Made by a program: the position numbers and the translations under genes
NCBI GenBank assembly: GCA_018401495.1
Contig: JAGYJX010000005.1
Location: 62,001-126,000, forward strand
Source of the DNA: Rhodospirillaceae bacterium
GTDB taxonomy: Bacteria; Pseudomonadota; Alphaproteobacteria; Thalassobaculales; Thalassobaculaceae
Length of the DNA stretch: 64,000 bases
Direction: 5' to 3'
Shown: positions 17,301-28,100 of the stretch, in pieces
Numbering within the stretch: the first letter of the stretch is position 1
Layout of the letters: each line of letters opens with the position of its first letter
The notes under the pieces: model-generated
Databases searched by the model: none
What the model was told of the DNA's origin: nothing
The model's input: the letters and a program-made list of their open reading frames with translations, nothing else

Positions 17301-18948
17301 ATGACAGCATCCACCCCCATCACCGGCGGCGAGGCCGTCGTCCGGTCGCTGATCGCGCACGGCATCGACACCGTCTTCGGCCTGCCCGGCATCCAGCTCG
17401 ATCACTTCTTCAACGCCCTGCACGACCACGGCAACGAGGTCCGCGTCCTGAACGCCCGCCACGAGCAGGGCACCGCCTACATGGCGTTCGGCTGGGCCCA
17501 GTCGACCGGCCGGATCGGCACCTACGCCGTGGTGCCGGGGCCGGGCATCCTGAACACCGGGGCCGCGCTCGCCACCGCCTACGGCTGCAGCGCCCGGGTC
17601 CTCGCGCTGACCGGGCAGATCCCGTCCGACACCATCGGCCGCGGCCTCGGCATGCTGCACGAGATCCCGGACCAGCTCGGGATCTTGGAGCGCCTGACCA
17701 AGCACGCCGCCCGCATCGACCATCCGACCCAGGCGCCGCGCGCGGTCGCCGAGGCGTTCCGGCAGCTCCGGAGCGGGCGGCCCCGGCCGGTCGCTCTCGA
17801 GGTGCCGATGGACATCCTGGCGATGAAGGCGATGGTCGGCGAGCCGATCGTCGGCGCCCCGGACCCGACGCCGGCGCTCGATCCCGACCAGGTCGCGGCT
17901 GCCGCCCGGATCCTCGGCGAAGCCCGCAACCCGATGATCTTCGTCGGCGGCGGCGCCTACGACGCGGCGCCGGATATCCGCGAGCTGTCGGCGATGCTGC
18001 AGGCGCCGGTGGTGTCCTACCAGAACGGCCGCGGCATCGTCGACGAGCGCGAGCCCTATGCCCTGAACCACCCGGCCGGCAACGAGTACTGGGCCGACTG
18101 CGACGCCGCCCTGGCGATCGGCTGCCGGATGCAGATCGAGCGGACGTTCTGGGGGCTCGACGACAGCGTGAAGGTGGTGCACGTCGATCTCGATCCGACC
18201 GAGATCAACCGGGTCGCCAAGCCGGCGGTCGGCATCGTCGCCGATGCCGCCGAGGCCGCCCGCGCCCTGCTGGACGCCATCCCGCAGGCACAACCGCAAG
18301 CGCGCCTCGCGCGCCGACGAGCTGACCGCGCTGCGGGCCCGCCACCACGCCCGGGCCGAGCAGATCGTCGGCCCGCAGATGGCGTTCAACGCCGCCTTGC
18401 GCCGGGCGCTGCCGGAGGACGGCTTCTTCGTCGACGAGTTCACCCAGGTCGCCTACGTCGCGCGCATCGGCTTCCCGGTCTACGCCCCGCGCACCATGGT
18501 CACGCCCGGCTACCAGGGCACGCTCGGCTACGGCTACGCGACCGCCCTCGGCGTCCAGGCCGCCAACCCTGACCGGGCGGTGCTGTCGGTCAGCGGCGAC
18601 GGCGGCTTCCTGTTCACCGCCAGCGAGATCGCCAGCGCCGTCCATCACAAGCTGCCGGTGGTGGCGGTGGTGTTCGCCGACGGCGCCTACGGCAACGTCC
18701 TGCGCATGCAGAAGGAACTGCACGACGGCCGGGTGATCGGCTCGACCTTCACCAACCCCGACTTCGTCAAGCTGGCCGAGGCCTACGGCGCCGACGGCCG
18801 GCGCGCGGAGAGCCCGGCCGAGTTGGAGACGGCGGTCCGCGAAGCGTTCGCGGCGCGCCGGCCGACCGTGATCGAAGTTCCGGTCGGCGAGATGCCGGAG
18901 CCGTGGCCGGTGATCCGTCCGGCTCCAAGCAAACCGAAGAAGGGCTGA
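17301..18948 (+). CDS. second thiamine-diphosphate-dependent enzyme, one frameshift
   Basis: N-terminal part starts MTASTPITGGEAVVRSL, with catalytic Glu in NARHEQGTAYMAFGWAQSTG and a Rossmann domain containing IFVGGGAYD. Near base 18295 the frame shifts by one base; the continuation carries the PP domain, with SGDGGFLFTASEIASAVHH and FADGAYGNVLRM. Repaired length is about 548 residues. It shares domain order but little local sequence with the ThDP enzyme at 5898, so they are paralogues of different subfamilies. An SDR gene follows after 4 bases and is probably co-transcribed. The substrate is unknown. The upstream in-frame extension from 17103 is low-quality sequence and was not used. Confidence 0.82.
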
Positions 18949-18952
18949 CGCC

Positions 18953-19646
18953 ATGGCTTCCGAGACCGCCCTGATCGTGGGCGCCGGCCCGGGCCTCAGC
19001 GCCTCCCTCGCCCGACTGTTCGCCGGCGAGGGCATGGCGGTGGCGGTGGCCGGCCGGTCGCCCGGCAAGCTCGACGCCCTGACCGCCGAGACCGGGGCCC
19101 GCGCCTACCGCTGCAACGTCGCCGATCCGGACGACGTCGCCGCCCTGTTCGCCGCGGTCGACGCCGATCTGGGCGAGCCCGACCTGGTGGTGTTCAACCC
19201 GTCGGCCCGGGTGCGCGGGCCGGTCCACGACCTCGACCCGTCGGCGGTCCGCGACGCCCTCATGGTGGCGCCCGTTCGGCGGCTTCCTGGTGGCGCAGCA
19301 GGCGGTCCGGCGGATGCTGCCGAAGGGCCGTGGCACGCTGCTGGTGACCGGTGCCTCGGCGTCGGTGAAGGGCTACGCCAACTCGTCGAGCTTCGCGATG
19401 GGCAAGTTCGGGCTGCGCGGCCTCTGCCAGTCGCTGGCCCGCGAGCTTCAGCCGAAGGGCATCCACGTCGCGCATTTCGTGATCGACGGCGGCATCGCCG
19501 GACCGAACTACGCCGACGCGGCGCGCGGCCCCGACGCCTTCCTCGATCCCGACGCCATCGCCCGGAGCTACCTGGACATCCACCGCCAGCACCGCAGCGC
19601 CTGGAGCTGGGAGATCGAACTGCGCCCCTGGGTCGAGACCTTCTGA
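18953..19646 (+). CDS. atypical short-chain dehydrogenase (Phe for catalytic Tyr), one frameshift
   Basis: Nucleotide-binding motif LIVGAGPGLSASLAR at the N terminus, NVADPDDV and VVFNPSARV in the first half. The frame shifts near 19268 and continues FGGFLVAQQAVRRMLPKGRGTLLVTGASASVKG. About 230 residues when repaired. The SDR active site is SSSFAMGKFGLRGL: the Tyr of YxxxK is Phe while Lys is kept. A known SDR subgroup with this change exists, so this is likely native, but classical hydride-transfer chemistry is doubtful. It directly follows the ThDP enzyme and may act on its product. Confidence 0.82.
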
Positions 19647-19661
19647 GACTGTCGCCGGCCG

Positions 19662-20698
19662 CTACGGACGAGTGGGCTCGAACAGCACCGGCGCGTTGTG
19701 GTCGTGCGACGCGACCGGCCCGGCCGGATCCAGGAACGCCTCGCGCGACAGCGGCACCGGGCCGTCCGGGCCAAGCAGCGACAGCGTCCAGCGCTCGCGC
19801 CCGAACGGCGCCAGGATGATCGGCCAGCGTGCTGCCGTAACCGGCGATGCGGTGCGCGTGAACCTCGACCAGGAACCGGGTTTTCCCGCCGGCGATCATC
19901 GTCCGGGCGCCGGCCAGGGCCAGGCCCTCGGCTCCCTCGATGTCGATCTTGACCAGGGCCGGCGCCGGCATGCGGTCGAACAGCCCGTCGAGGGTCAGGC
20001 ACGGGACCCAGTCGTGGTTCAGGCTCGCGAGCGGGAAGTCGGTCCGCTCCCACGCGGCGATGCTGGCCTGCGAGCCCGGTGTCGGGCTGGCACGCATGGT
20101 CGGCACCAGCCCGCCCCGATCGCCAACCGCCGCGCACAACGGGTGGATCGTCCACAGGTCGTTCAGCGCGGCGTTCAGCTGGATCATCGGGATCAGCGTC
20201 GGCTGCATCTCGACCGCGAAAACCGTGGCCCCCAGCGCGGCCGCAACGCAGGCGACATAGCCGACATGGGCGCCGACATCGACGACCACATCGCCCGGTT
20301 GCACGGACCGGCGCAGATAGGCGACCAGCGCCGGCTCGTGGACGGTCGCCTTCGGCATCACGAAACGCATGAACTGTTCGGCGGCCGGGATGGTCTTCGA
20401 TGAAGCGCAGCGACAGTCCGTCGCCGAAATCCACCGTTCGCGCCACGCCGACCTTCGGCAGCACGCTGAGCCGATAGTTCCGGCCGGTACCGATCCGGCG
20501 CACGCGCAGGAACCGATGGCGGTTCTTTGGCGTCGGGTTGACCCACATCTGCCACGACGCCAGCTTCAGCAGCAGCTTCGGGCGCAGATCGGTGATCGCC
20601 CGCCGCAGCGCGGCGTCGGGTATCGCGGCATCGGCCGGGTCGACCAGCATCCGGAGCAGGGTGTCCCGGAGTTCGGGTGCCTGATCGCTCAGCCTCAT
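19662..20698 (-). CDS. FkbM-family methyltransferase (copy 1), two frameshifts
   Basis: N-terminal segment MRLSDQAPELRDTLLRMLVDP...FGDGLSLRFIEDHP, frameshift near 20397, SAM-binding core GDVVVDVGAHVGYVACVAAALG and ALVKIDIEGAEGLALAGA, second frameshift near 19818, then a tail ending HDHNAPVLFEPTRP. Both shifts are single surplus bases; the repaired product is about 344 residues and colinear with the neighbouring paralogue from end to end. FkbM enzymes O-methylate sugars or other small hydroxyl groups, often in surface polysaccharide, but no glycan genes are adjacent. Confidence 0.82.
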
Positions 20699-20738
20699 CC
20701 GCTGATACCTGCATGCGTGACGCCGTCCGGAGCTGCGC

Positions 20739-21776
20739 CTACGTTGACCGCGGCGAGAACAGCACCGGCGCGTTGTGATCCGGTCGCACGACCGGGCCTT
20801 CTGGGTCCAGGAATGCCAGCCGGGACAACGGCTCGGCGCCGGCGGCTGTCAGGATCGACAGCGCCCAGCGATCCTCGGGAAAGCGCTCCAGGATGTCGGC
20901 CAGCGCGTGGTTGTTGAAGTGCAGCAGATGGGCGTGGACCTCGACCATGAAGATGGTGGCGGCGGCAGCGATCATGCGCGAGGCGCCGGCCAGCACCCTC
21001 CCCTCGGCGCCCTCGACGTCGACCTTCACCAGTTTCGGATAAGGCGCCTGCGGGAACAGATCGTCGAGCGTCAGCGTCGGGATCAGATCGTGGTTCTGGC
21101 CGTTCAGCGGGTACTGACCGCGCTCCCACTGCCCAACCGTGGCCTGCAGGCCCGGGGATGGACTGACGCGCAGCGACGGGACGAGACCGGTCCGGTCGCT
21201 GATCGCCGCGCACAGGGTGTGCACCGACCAGAGGTCGTTCGCCCAGGCGTTCAGCTGGATCATCGGTATCAGGGTCGGCTGCATCTCAACCGCCAACACG
21301 GCGGCGCCCAGGGCGCCGACGACGCACGACACGTAGCCGACGTGGGCGCCGATATCGACGACCAGGTCGCCGCGCCGGACGGTTTGCCGGAGATAGGCGA
21401 CCAACTCCGGCTCATGCACGCCGGTCGCCGGCATCACCCGCCGCATGAAGGCGTTGACCGCCGGATGGTCGATCGCGAACAGCAGCGCCAGCCCGTCGCC
21501 GAAGTCGACCTTGCGGTAGCGCTTCCAGGTGGGGAGCACCGACTGCCGGTACCGGCGGCCGTCGGCGAGGCGGTTCATCTGACGCCGGACATGATCGGTG
21601 GCGGGGGTCGGGTCCAGGCATTTCTGCCAGGTCGCGAGCCGCTTGATGTCGTCCGGATGCAGGACAACGATGGCGGTCTGCAGGACCTCCGGTCGAACGG
21701 CCAGCGTCGACGGGTCGAGCAGCGTGCGGCGCAGGGTTTCACGGAGGTCCGGGTCCAGGTGCCGCAGGTCTTTCAT
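20739..21776 (-). CDS. FkbM-family methyltransferase (copy 2)
   Basis: 345 residues, intact. Begins MKDLRHLDPDLRETLRRTL. The SAM motif is LVVDIGAHVGYVSCVVGALG and the second conserved block is PKLVKVDVEGAEGRVLAGA; the protein ends DHNAPVLFSPRST. It is a close paralogue of the gene 40 bases downstream, sharing AVEMQPTLIPMIQLNA and the same tail, so the pair arose by tandem duplication. Each has a 110-residue N-terminal helical region beyond the minimal FkbM domain, unusual for the family and conserved between the copies. Substrate unknown. Confidence 0.85.
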   Translation of the reverse strand: MKDLRHLDPDLRETLRRTLLDPSTLAVRPEVLQTAIVVLHPDDIKRLATWQKCLDPTPATDHVRRQMNRLADGRRYRQSVLPTWKRYRKVDFGDGLALLFAIDHPAVNAFMRRVMPATGVHEPELVAYLRQTVRRGDLVVDIGAHVGYVSCVVGALGAAVLAVEMQPTLIPMIQLNAWANDLWSVHTLCAAISDRTGLVPSLRVSPSPGLQATVGQWERGQYPLNGQNHDLIPTLTLDDLFPQAPYPKLVKVDVEGAEGRVLAGASRMIAAAATIFMVEVHAHLLHFNNHALADILERFPEDRWALSILTAAGAEPLSRLAFLDPEGPVVRPDHNAPVLFSPRST

Positions 21777-21859
21777 GGGAGTTCCCGGCGATCGATGTCG
21801 CTGGCGTCGTAGCATCGCCGCGCCGCCAGCGGTAGCCTGCGGCGTGAACGACGCCTGAA

Positions 21860-22851
21860 TCAGTCGACGGTGGCTGGATAGGCTCTGAGAACCTGCGCGA
21901 ACGGTTCCGAGACCGCCGTCTGCTGGTCGCGAACCTGCCGCCAGGCCGAGCGCAGGGCCGTCACCGTGGCCTCCGATGGCGCCGACACCGCCACCTCGGC
22001 CGCGGCGATCGCCGTCAGCGCGCCGGCGTTGGCCTCGCGGTTGGCGCCCTCGGCAAAGTCGCCAGTGGCAAGACACGCCTCCTGCAACGCCGCCCGGCCA
22101 TCGGTCGACAGCCGGCGCCACCGCTCGGCGTTGACCACCACGTCCAGCAGGGTGGCGGGCTGCAGCGGACTTGGATGCAGGTAGACGGCCGCCACGGTGT
22201 GCAGCCCGACGGCGATGTCCGCCGCCGGCACGCCGGCCTCGGCGGCGTCGAAAGCGCCGGTCGCAAGCCCCACCATCAGGTCGGCGCCGAAGCCCGTCGC
22301 GCTCGCCGCTCCCATCGCGTCGAGAATGCGCGCCGGCAGGCCGAACGCGCGGATGCGCAGTCCTCGGAACGGGGCCGCCTCGTCAAGCGGTCGCTTCAGC
22401 CACGCCAAGCCATCCGGTCCGACGGCCGCGCACGGCATGCCGACCACGCCGAAGCGGGCGTACAGGGCGTCGTAGAGCGGACGGCCGGCCGCCGTCGCGG
22501 ACCCACGCCAGATGCTCGGCCGGGCGCCAGTCCGAACGGCACGCCGGTGAACAGCACCGCTTCCGGCGCGCGCCCGGAAAGCACCGCCGGCGTGCCCCAG
22601 GCGGCGTCCAGCGCCCCCTGGGCGACGGCGTCGAGGTACCCGAAGCGCGGCACAATCGACCCGGGTTCGTGCAACCGCAGGCGCAGCGCCCCGCCGGAGC
22701 GCTCGCCGACCTCTGCGGCCAGCCGCTCCGCCAGAGTGCCGTAGAGCGGCGTCCGTATCCCGAAGGCAAGATGAAGGTTCAGCCGCTCCCGTGCAGAAGC
22801 GCCATCGGAACACATCAGCGCAACTATTAGGGCTGCAAGGAAAAGTCGCAT
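21860..22851 (-). CDS. TRAP transporter solute-binding protein (DctP-like), one frameshift
   Basis: Signal peptide MRLFLAALIVALMCSDGASA, then a DctP-type domain: LRLHEPGSIVPRFGYLDAVAQGALDAAWGTP and, after a frameshift near 22525, LYARFGVVGMPCAAVG, FRGLRIRAFGLPARILDAMGA and VVNAERWRRLSTDGRAALQEA. About 330 residues when repaired. In TRAP systems it would deliver a carboxylate-type ligand to DctQM, but no membrane-component genes lie within the window, so it is an orphan receptor. The start at 22851 is set by the signal peptide. Confidence 0.8.
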
Positions 22852-23110
22852 GCCTCGACTGTGACCGCCGGTGGCTGTGCATGCAACCGACAAGACGCGG
22901 AAACATGAACCCGTCGACAGATGACACGAGACGGCGTATGGGTTGTGCTCCGACCCCGGCGTTCGGGATCGGCATCGCCTGAGGAGACGGGTGAGACGTC
23001 ATCCGGCGCCCGCGTGACCGAATTCGCCCTGCAGCAGCGGCACCCGAGCGTCCTGAGGTGGTGATTTCTGCAATGTCCGGCGGACGCGTCGCGTTTGGAG
23101 TGCGTATCGA

Positions 23111-23317
23111 ATGCCGACTGGTACGGTGAAGTGGTTCAACACCACGAAGGGTTACGGGTTCATCAAGCCGGACGACGGCGGTGCCGACGTGTTCGTTCAC
23201 ATCACTGCGGTGCAGCGCTCCGGCCTGCAGGGTTTGAACGAGGGCCAGGCGATCATGTACGAGATGAAGCCGCAGCGGAACGGCAAGATGGCAGCCGAGG
23301 ATCTCAGGCCGGTCTGA
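23111..23317 (+). CDS. cold-shock family RNA-binding protein
   Basis: 68-residue single cold-shock domain, MPTGTVKWFNTTKGYGFIKPDDG, with RNP1 (KGYGFIK) and RNP2 (DVFVHI) intact. The gene has its own Rho-independent terminator about 35 bases downstream, so it is monocistronic. Likely an RNA chaperone of the CspA type; whether it is cold-induced cannot be seen, although the 258-base upstream gap leaves room for a long leader. Confidence 0.95.
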   Translation: MPTGTVKWFNTTKGYGFIKPDDGGADVFVHITAVQRSGLQGLNEGQAIMYEMKPQRNGKMAAEDLRPV

Positions 23318-23349
23318 GAGCTTCCGTCGGATCTCGACACAAGACACAG

Positions 23350-23384
23350 AGCGGCGGCGCAACACGGATGCGCCGCCGCTTTTC
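23350..23384 (+). terminator. Rho-independent terminator of the cold-shock gene
   Basis: An 11-bp perfect stem (AGCGGCGGCGC / GCGCCGCCGCT) with a 9-base loop is followed by TTTTC. It ends the cold-shock transcript before the PadR promoter region. Confidence 0.88.
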
Positions 23385-23405
23385 GTTGCAGCGTTCGCTT
23401 GATTT

Positions 23406-23437
23406 GATATATCGGGAGTATATATATCGGTTCGATA
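23406..23437. promoter_or_regulatory. AT-rich palindromic operator/promoter of the padR efflux operon
   Basis: In an otherwise GC-rich stretch, GATATATC (its own reverse complement) at 23406 is followed by GTATATATATCGG at 23418 and CGATAT at 23432. PadR regulators usually bind AT-rich dyads overlapping their own promoter, and this block lies 30-60 bases ahead of padR. A role as autoregulatory operator is inferred from position and symmetry only. Confidence 0.55.
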
Positions 23438-23466
23438 TGGAAAACCCCGGTTGAGGGCCTGCCCCG

Positions 23467-24024
23467 ATGGACGTGAAGACGCTGTGCCTCGCCGTCCTGT
23501 TCAAGGGTGAGGCGACCGGATACGAGATCAAGAAGGCGTTCGAGGAAGGTCCCTTCGCCCATTTCCAACGCGCCAGTTTCGGATCGATCTACCCCGCGCT
23601 CTCGCGGCTGCTGGCCGAGGGACTCGCGGAAGCCGAAGCCCGGGAGCAGGATGGCCGGCCGGACAAGAAGGTCTACCGCCTGACCGCGGCCGGACGCGAC
23701 GCCTTCCATCAGGCGATCGGCCAGGACCCCGAGCCCGACCAATTCCGCTCCGACATGCTCTTTCTGCTGTATTTCGCCCGTGAGTTACCGATGGATCGGG
23801 TGGCGGATCTGATCGACCGTTACATCGACTCCTATCGGTCGCAGGCCGAGCACATCGTCGCCTGCCGGGCGCAACGCCTTGCCTCCGGCGAGGAGATCGA
23901 TCCCGGACGCTGGCTGGTGTCCGGTTTCGGTGTGGCGATCTACCAGGCGGCAGCCGACTACCTGATCGAGAATCGCGACCGTTTGCTATCCGGGAATGGT
24001 CGACTGCCCGAGGCGGCGGAATGA
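23467..24024 (+). CDS. PadR-family transcriptional regulator
   Basis: 185 residues. N-terminal winged helix LCLAVLFKGEATGYEIKKAFEEGPFAHF...SIYPALSRLLAEGLAEAE...YRLTAAGRDAF, with the PadR wing, followed by a C-terminal helical dimer domain (Vir_act_alpha_C type). It precedes an RND efflux pair by about 25 bases on the same strand, so it is probably the local, ligand-released repressor of the pump. Confidence 0.93.
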   Translation: MDVKTLCLAVLFKGEATGYEIKKAFEEGPFAHFQRASFGSIYPALSRLLAEGLAEAEAREQDGRPDKKVYRLTAAGRDAFHQAIGQDPEPDQFRSDMLFLLYFARELPMDRVADLIDRYIDSYRSQAEHIVACRAQRLASGEEIDPGRWLVSGFGVAIYQAAADYLIENRDRLLSGNGRLPEAAE

Positions 24025-24049
24025 AGACCACCGAACGAGGATGCACACG

Positions 24050-25150
24050 ATGCGCGTGAATCGATCCATCGTCCTGGCCGTGGTGATCGCGGCCGCCGGG
24101 ACCGGATGGGTTCTGTCCGGGCAGTTCGACGACGGACCGGCGACCGCCGCCGCGCAAACCGCTGCCGATCAGGCGCCACCCGCGGCGCGCGATCCCCGTA
24201 CCCGCGTTCGGGTGATCCGCTCGACGGCCGACGACTACGTCGCCGTGGTCCGCGCGGCCGGCCAGACGCATTCGGCACGGTCGGTCGAGATTCGGGTCGA
24301 GACCGAAGGCCGGGTCGTGCGGGTCGGCCCCGCCAAGGGCTCGCTGGTCGAGGCCGGGGATGTCATCCTGGAACTCGACGAGGCGGACCGCCCGGCCCAG
24401 TTGGAGCGCGCCAGCGCCCGGGTCGAGCAGCGGCGGATCGAGCACGACGCCGCCCGCCAGCTCGCCGCCAGGGGGTATCAGGCCGAGACCAAGCGCGCCG
24501 AGGCGCTCGCCGACCTGCAGGAGGCCCGCGCCGAGCAGGCCCGGATCCGGGTCGACCTCGATCGGACCCGCGTGGTGGCGCCGTTCCGCGCCGTCCTCGA
24601 TCGTCGTCCTGTCGAGATCGGCGACTACCTGCAGGTCGGCGACGCCGTGGCCACCCTGGTCGAGCTCGATCCGATGCGCGCGGTGGCCCAGATTCCGGAG
24701 AGCGAGGCGCCGGCTCTCGGCGAAGGGATGCCGGCGTCGGTGCGCCTGTCGAACGGCTTCGAGCTCCCGGCCATCCTGACCTACACCGCCGCCGTCGCCG
24801 ACCCCGCGACCCGTACCTTCACGGTCGAGGCGACGTTCCAGAACCCCGACGGGCGGATCGGCCAGGGTATGACGGCCGAGCTTCGAGTTCCGCTGCCACC
24901 GCGCCGGGCCCACCACATCTCGCCGGCGGCGTTCATCCTCGACGACGACGGGCGCATCGGCGTGGTGGTGGTGGACGACACCGAGGTCGCGCGGTTCCAT
25001 CCGGTCGCTGTCCTCGGCTCCGACGGCGCCGGCGCCTGGGTCGCCGGCCTGCCAGAGTCGACGCGGATCATCATGGTCGGCCAGCAGCTGGTCAAGGATG
25101 GCGAAGCGGTCACGGCGGTCGAGGTGGACCCGCGAGCACCGCAGTCATGA
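24050..25150 (+). CDS. RND efflux periplasmic adaptor (membrane fusion protein)
   Basis: About 366 residues. N-terminal membrane anchor/signal (RSIVLAVVIAAAGTGWVLSG), lipoyl-like half-motif EGRVVRVGPAKGSLVEAGDVILELD, alpha-hairpin (about 120-170, Glu/Arg/Ala-rich) and beta-barrel with RVVAPFRAVLDRRPVEIGDYLQVGD. ATG 24050 is chosen because GAGG lies about 9 bases upstream; ATG 24041 is also possible. Its TGA overlaps the ATG of the pump gene (ATGA). No outer-membrane TolC-type gene is in the cluster. Confidence 0.88.
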   Translation: MRVNRSIVLAVVIAAAGTGWVLSGQFDDGPATAAAQTAADQAPPAARDPRTRVRVIRSTADDYVAVVRAAGQTHSARSVEIRVETEGRVVRVGPAKGSLVEAGDVILELDEADRPAQLERASARVEQRRIEHDAARQLAARGYQAETKRAEALADLQEARAEQARIRVDLDRTRVVAPFRAVLDRRPVEIGDYLQVGDAVATLVELDPMRAVAQIPESEAPALGEGMPASVRLSNGFELPAILTYTAAVADPATRTFTVEATFQNPDGRIGQGMTAELRVPLPPRRAHHISPAAFILDDDGRIGVVVVDDTEVARFHPVAVLGSDGAGAWVAGLPESTRIIMVGQQLVKDGEAVTAVEVDPRAPQS

Positions 25151-28100
25151 GGAGCCCTGATCGACGCGGCGCTGACACGGACCCGCACCACGGTGTCGGT
25201 CCTGCTGCTGATCCTGATCGCCGGAACCGTCGCCTACATCGACATCCCCAAGGAGGCCGACCCGGACATCAACATTCCGGTCATCTACGTCCTCCTGAAG
25301 CACGAGGGCATCTCGCCTGAGGATGCCGAGCGGCTGCTGCTGCGCCCGCTTGAGCAGGAGCTGCGCTCGATTGTCGGCGTGAAGGAGATGCGCTCGCAAG
25401 CCTACGAAGGCGGCGCCAGCACTGTGCTGGAGTTCGACGCCGGCTTCGACGCCGACGTCGCCCTCGACGATGTCCGCGAGAAGGTCGACATCGCCAAGGT
25501 CGAGCTGCCCGAGGATACCGAGGAACCGACGGTCCACGAGGTCAACTTCTCGCTGTTCCCGGTGCTGGTGGTGACGCTGTCGGGCGAGATCCCGGAACGC
25601 GACTTGCTGCATCTGGCGCGTGACGTGCGCGACGAGATCCGCGGCATTCCCGACGTCCTCGACGCGCGCTTGGCCGGCGAACGCGAGGAACTGGTCGAGG
25701 TCGTGGTCGATCCGATCAAGCTCGACAGCTACGGGCTGCAGGCAGTCGAGGTTCTCGACGCGGTCTCGCGCTCCAACCAGCTGATCGCGGCCGGCGCCCT
25801 CGACACCGGCAGCGGTCGTTTTCCGATCAAGGTGCCGGGGCTGTACCAGTCCGTGGCCGACATCCTGGACCAGCCGATCAAGGTCAACGGCGACGCGGTG
25901 GTCCGGATCCGCGACATCGCCTACGTCCAGCAGGGCTTCAAGGACCGCGAGACCTACGCCCGCCTCAACGGCAAGCCGGCGATCGCCATCGAGGTGACCA
26001 AGCGCACCGGAGCCAACGTCATCGACACCATCGCGAACGTGCGCTCGGTGGTGGGCGCCATTTCCGGCGGCTTCGAGGACGGCATCGAGATCACCTTCAG
26101 CCAGGACAAGTCCGACCAGATCGAGATCATGCTGCTCGACCTGCAGAACAACGTGACCAGCGCCGTGCTGCTGGTGATGATCGTGATCGTCGGCGCGATG
26201 GGCATTCGCTCGGCCGGGCTGGTCGGCATCGCGATCCCGGGGTCGTTCCTGCTGGCCATGCTGGTGCTGTCGTCGCTCGGCATGACCATCAACATCGTCG
26301 TGCTGTTCAGCCTGATCCTGGCGGTCGGCATGCTGGTCGACGGCGCGATCGTGGTAACCGAATCCGCCGACCGCCGGATGGCCGAGGGGCTGTCCCGCCG
26401 CGAGGCCTACGCCGAGGCCGGCAAGCGCATGGCGTGGCCGATCATCGCCTCCACCGCAACCACCCTGGCTGCGTTCTTTCCGCTGCTGTTCTGGCCGGGC
26501 GTGGTCGGCGAGTTCATGAAGTTCCTGCCGATCACCCTGCTGGCGACGCTCAGCGCCTCGCTGCTGATGGCGCTGGTGTTCGTGCCGGCGCTCGGCGCGC
26601 TGGTCGGCAAGGCGAGCGCGCAGGACGAGCGCGAGCCGGCGGCAGCTGGCGGCCGCCGAGACCGGCAACATCGAGGACATCACCGGCTTCACCGGCGGCT
26701 ACCTGAAGGTGCTGAACGCGGCGCTGCGCCGCCCGGGCCTGGTGCTCCTGGCGGCCTTCGGCACGCTCATCGGCGTGCAGGCCTATTACGCCACCCACGG
26801 CAACGGCATCGAGTTTTTCCCGACGTCGAGCCGGACACCGCGCTCATCCACGTCCACGCCCAGGGCGATCTGTCGATCGAGGAAAGGCGCGAACTGGTCC
26901 TGCCGGTCGAACGCGCGATGCTCGAGATCGGCGGCTATGCGTCGATCTACACCTTCATCGGCAAGCCGTCCGGCGGCGGCACCGGCGAGGAAGTAGCCGA
27001 GGACGTGATCGCCACCCTCCAGATCGAGTTCAAGGACTGGCAGGAGCGGCCGCCGGCCCGCGAGATCCTGACGGAGATCGTTCGGACGCACAGCGCACCT
27101 GCCCGGGATCCGGGTCGAGCCGCGCGAGGCCGAAGCCGGCCCGCCGACCGGCAAGCCGGTGCAGATCCAGCTGCGCGGCCATGACCGGGAGGCGCTCGAC
27201 CGAGTGGCGGACATGGTCCTGGAACGGTTTCGGAACACCCCCGGGCTGGTCGAGCTCGAGGACACCCGCGACATTCCCGGCATCGAGTGGCGACTGACCG
27301 TCGATCGCGCCCAGGCCGCCAAGTTCGGCGCCGACGTCAGCCTGATCGGCCGCTATGTCCAGTTGGTCACCAAGGGCATGAAGATCACCGACTACCGTCC
27401 GGACGACAGCGATGAGGAAGTCGACGTGGTCGTTCGGTACCCGGTGGCCCTGCGCACGCTCGCGCAGCTCGAGCGGATCCGGATGGAGACCGACGACGGC
27501 CTGATGCCGATCGGGAACTTCGTGACCATGACGGCCGAACCCAAGGTCGGAAAGGTCCGCCGCGTCGACGCACGTCCGGCGATCACGGTGAAAGCCGATG
27601 TGGCCGAGGGGGTGTTGCCGAACGACAAGGTCCGGGAACTGCGGGCCTGGCTCAGCGAGGCCGACATTCCGGCCGACCTGGAAGTTGCGTTCAAGGGCGA
27701 GGACGAGGAGCAGCAGGCCGCCCAGGCGTTCCTGGTCAAGGCGTTCGGCGTGGCCCTGTTCATCATGGCGATCATCCTGGTCACCCAGTTCAACAGCTTC
27801 TATTCGGCGCTGCTGATCCTGTCCGCGGTGATCATGTCGACCATCGGGGTGATGATCGGGCTGATGGTCACCGGCAAGCCGTTCGGGATCGTGATGAGCG
27901 GGATCGGCGTGATCGCGCTGGCCGGCATCGTGGTCAACAACAACATCGTGCTGATCGACACCTTCGATACCCTGAAGACCACCTCGGCGAGCGTCCGGGA
28001 AGCGATCCTGCGAACCTGCGCGCAGCGCCTGCGGCCGGTCCTGCTGACCACCGTCACCACCATCCTCGGCCTGATGCCGATGGTGCTGCAGATGAACATC

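Noticed and set aside
17301..18948. Housekeeping acetolactate synthase (ilvB)
   Set aside because: No ilvN regulatory subunit or ilvC follows, and the neighbour is an SDR; only a ThDP-family call is safe.
25145..26692. Long minus-strand frame opposite the RND permease, rich in His/Gln/Asp
   Set aside because: Antisense shadow; the plus strand encodes a clear AcrB-type permease with correct membrane topology.
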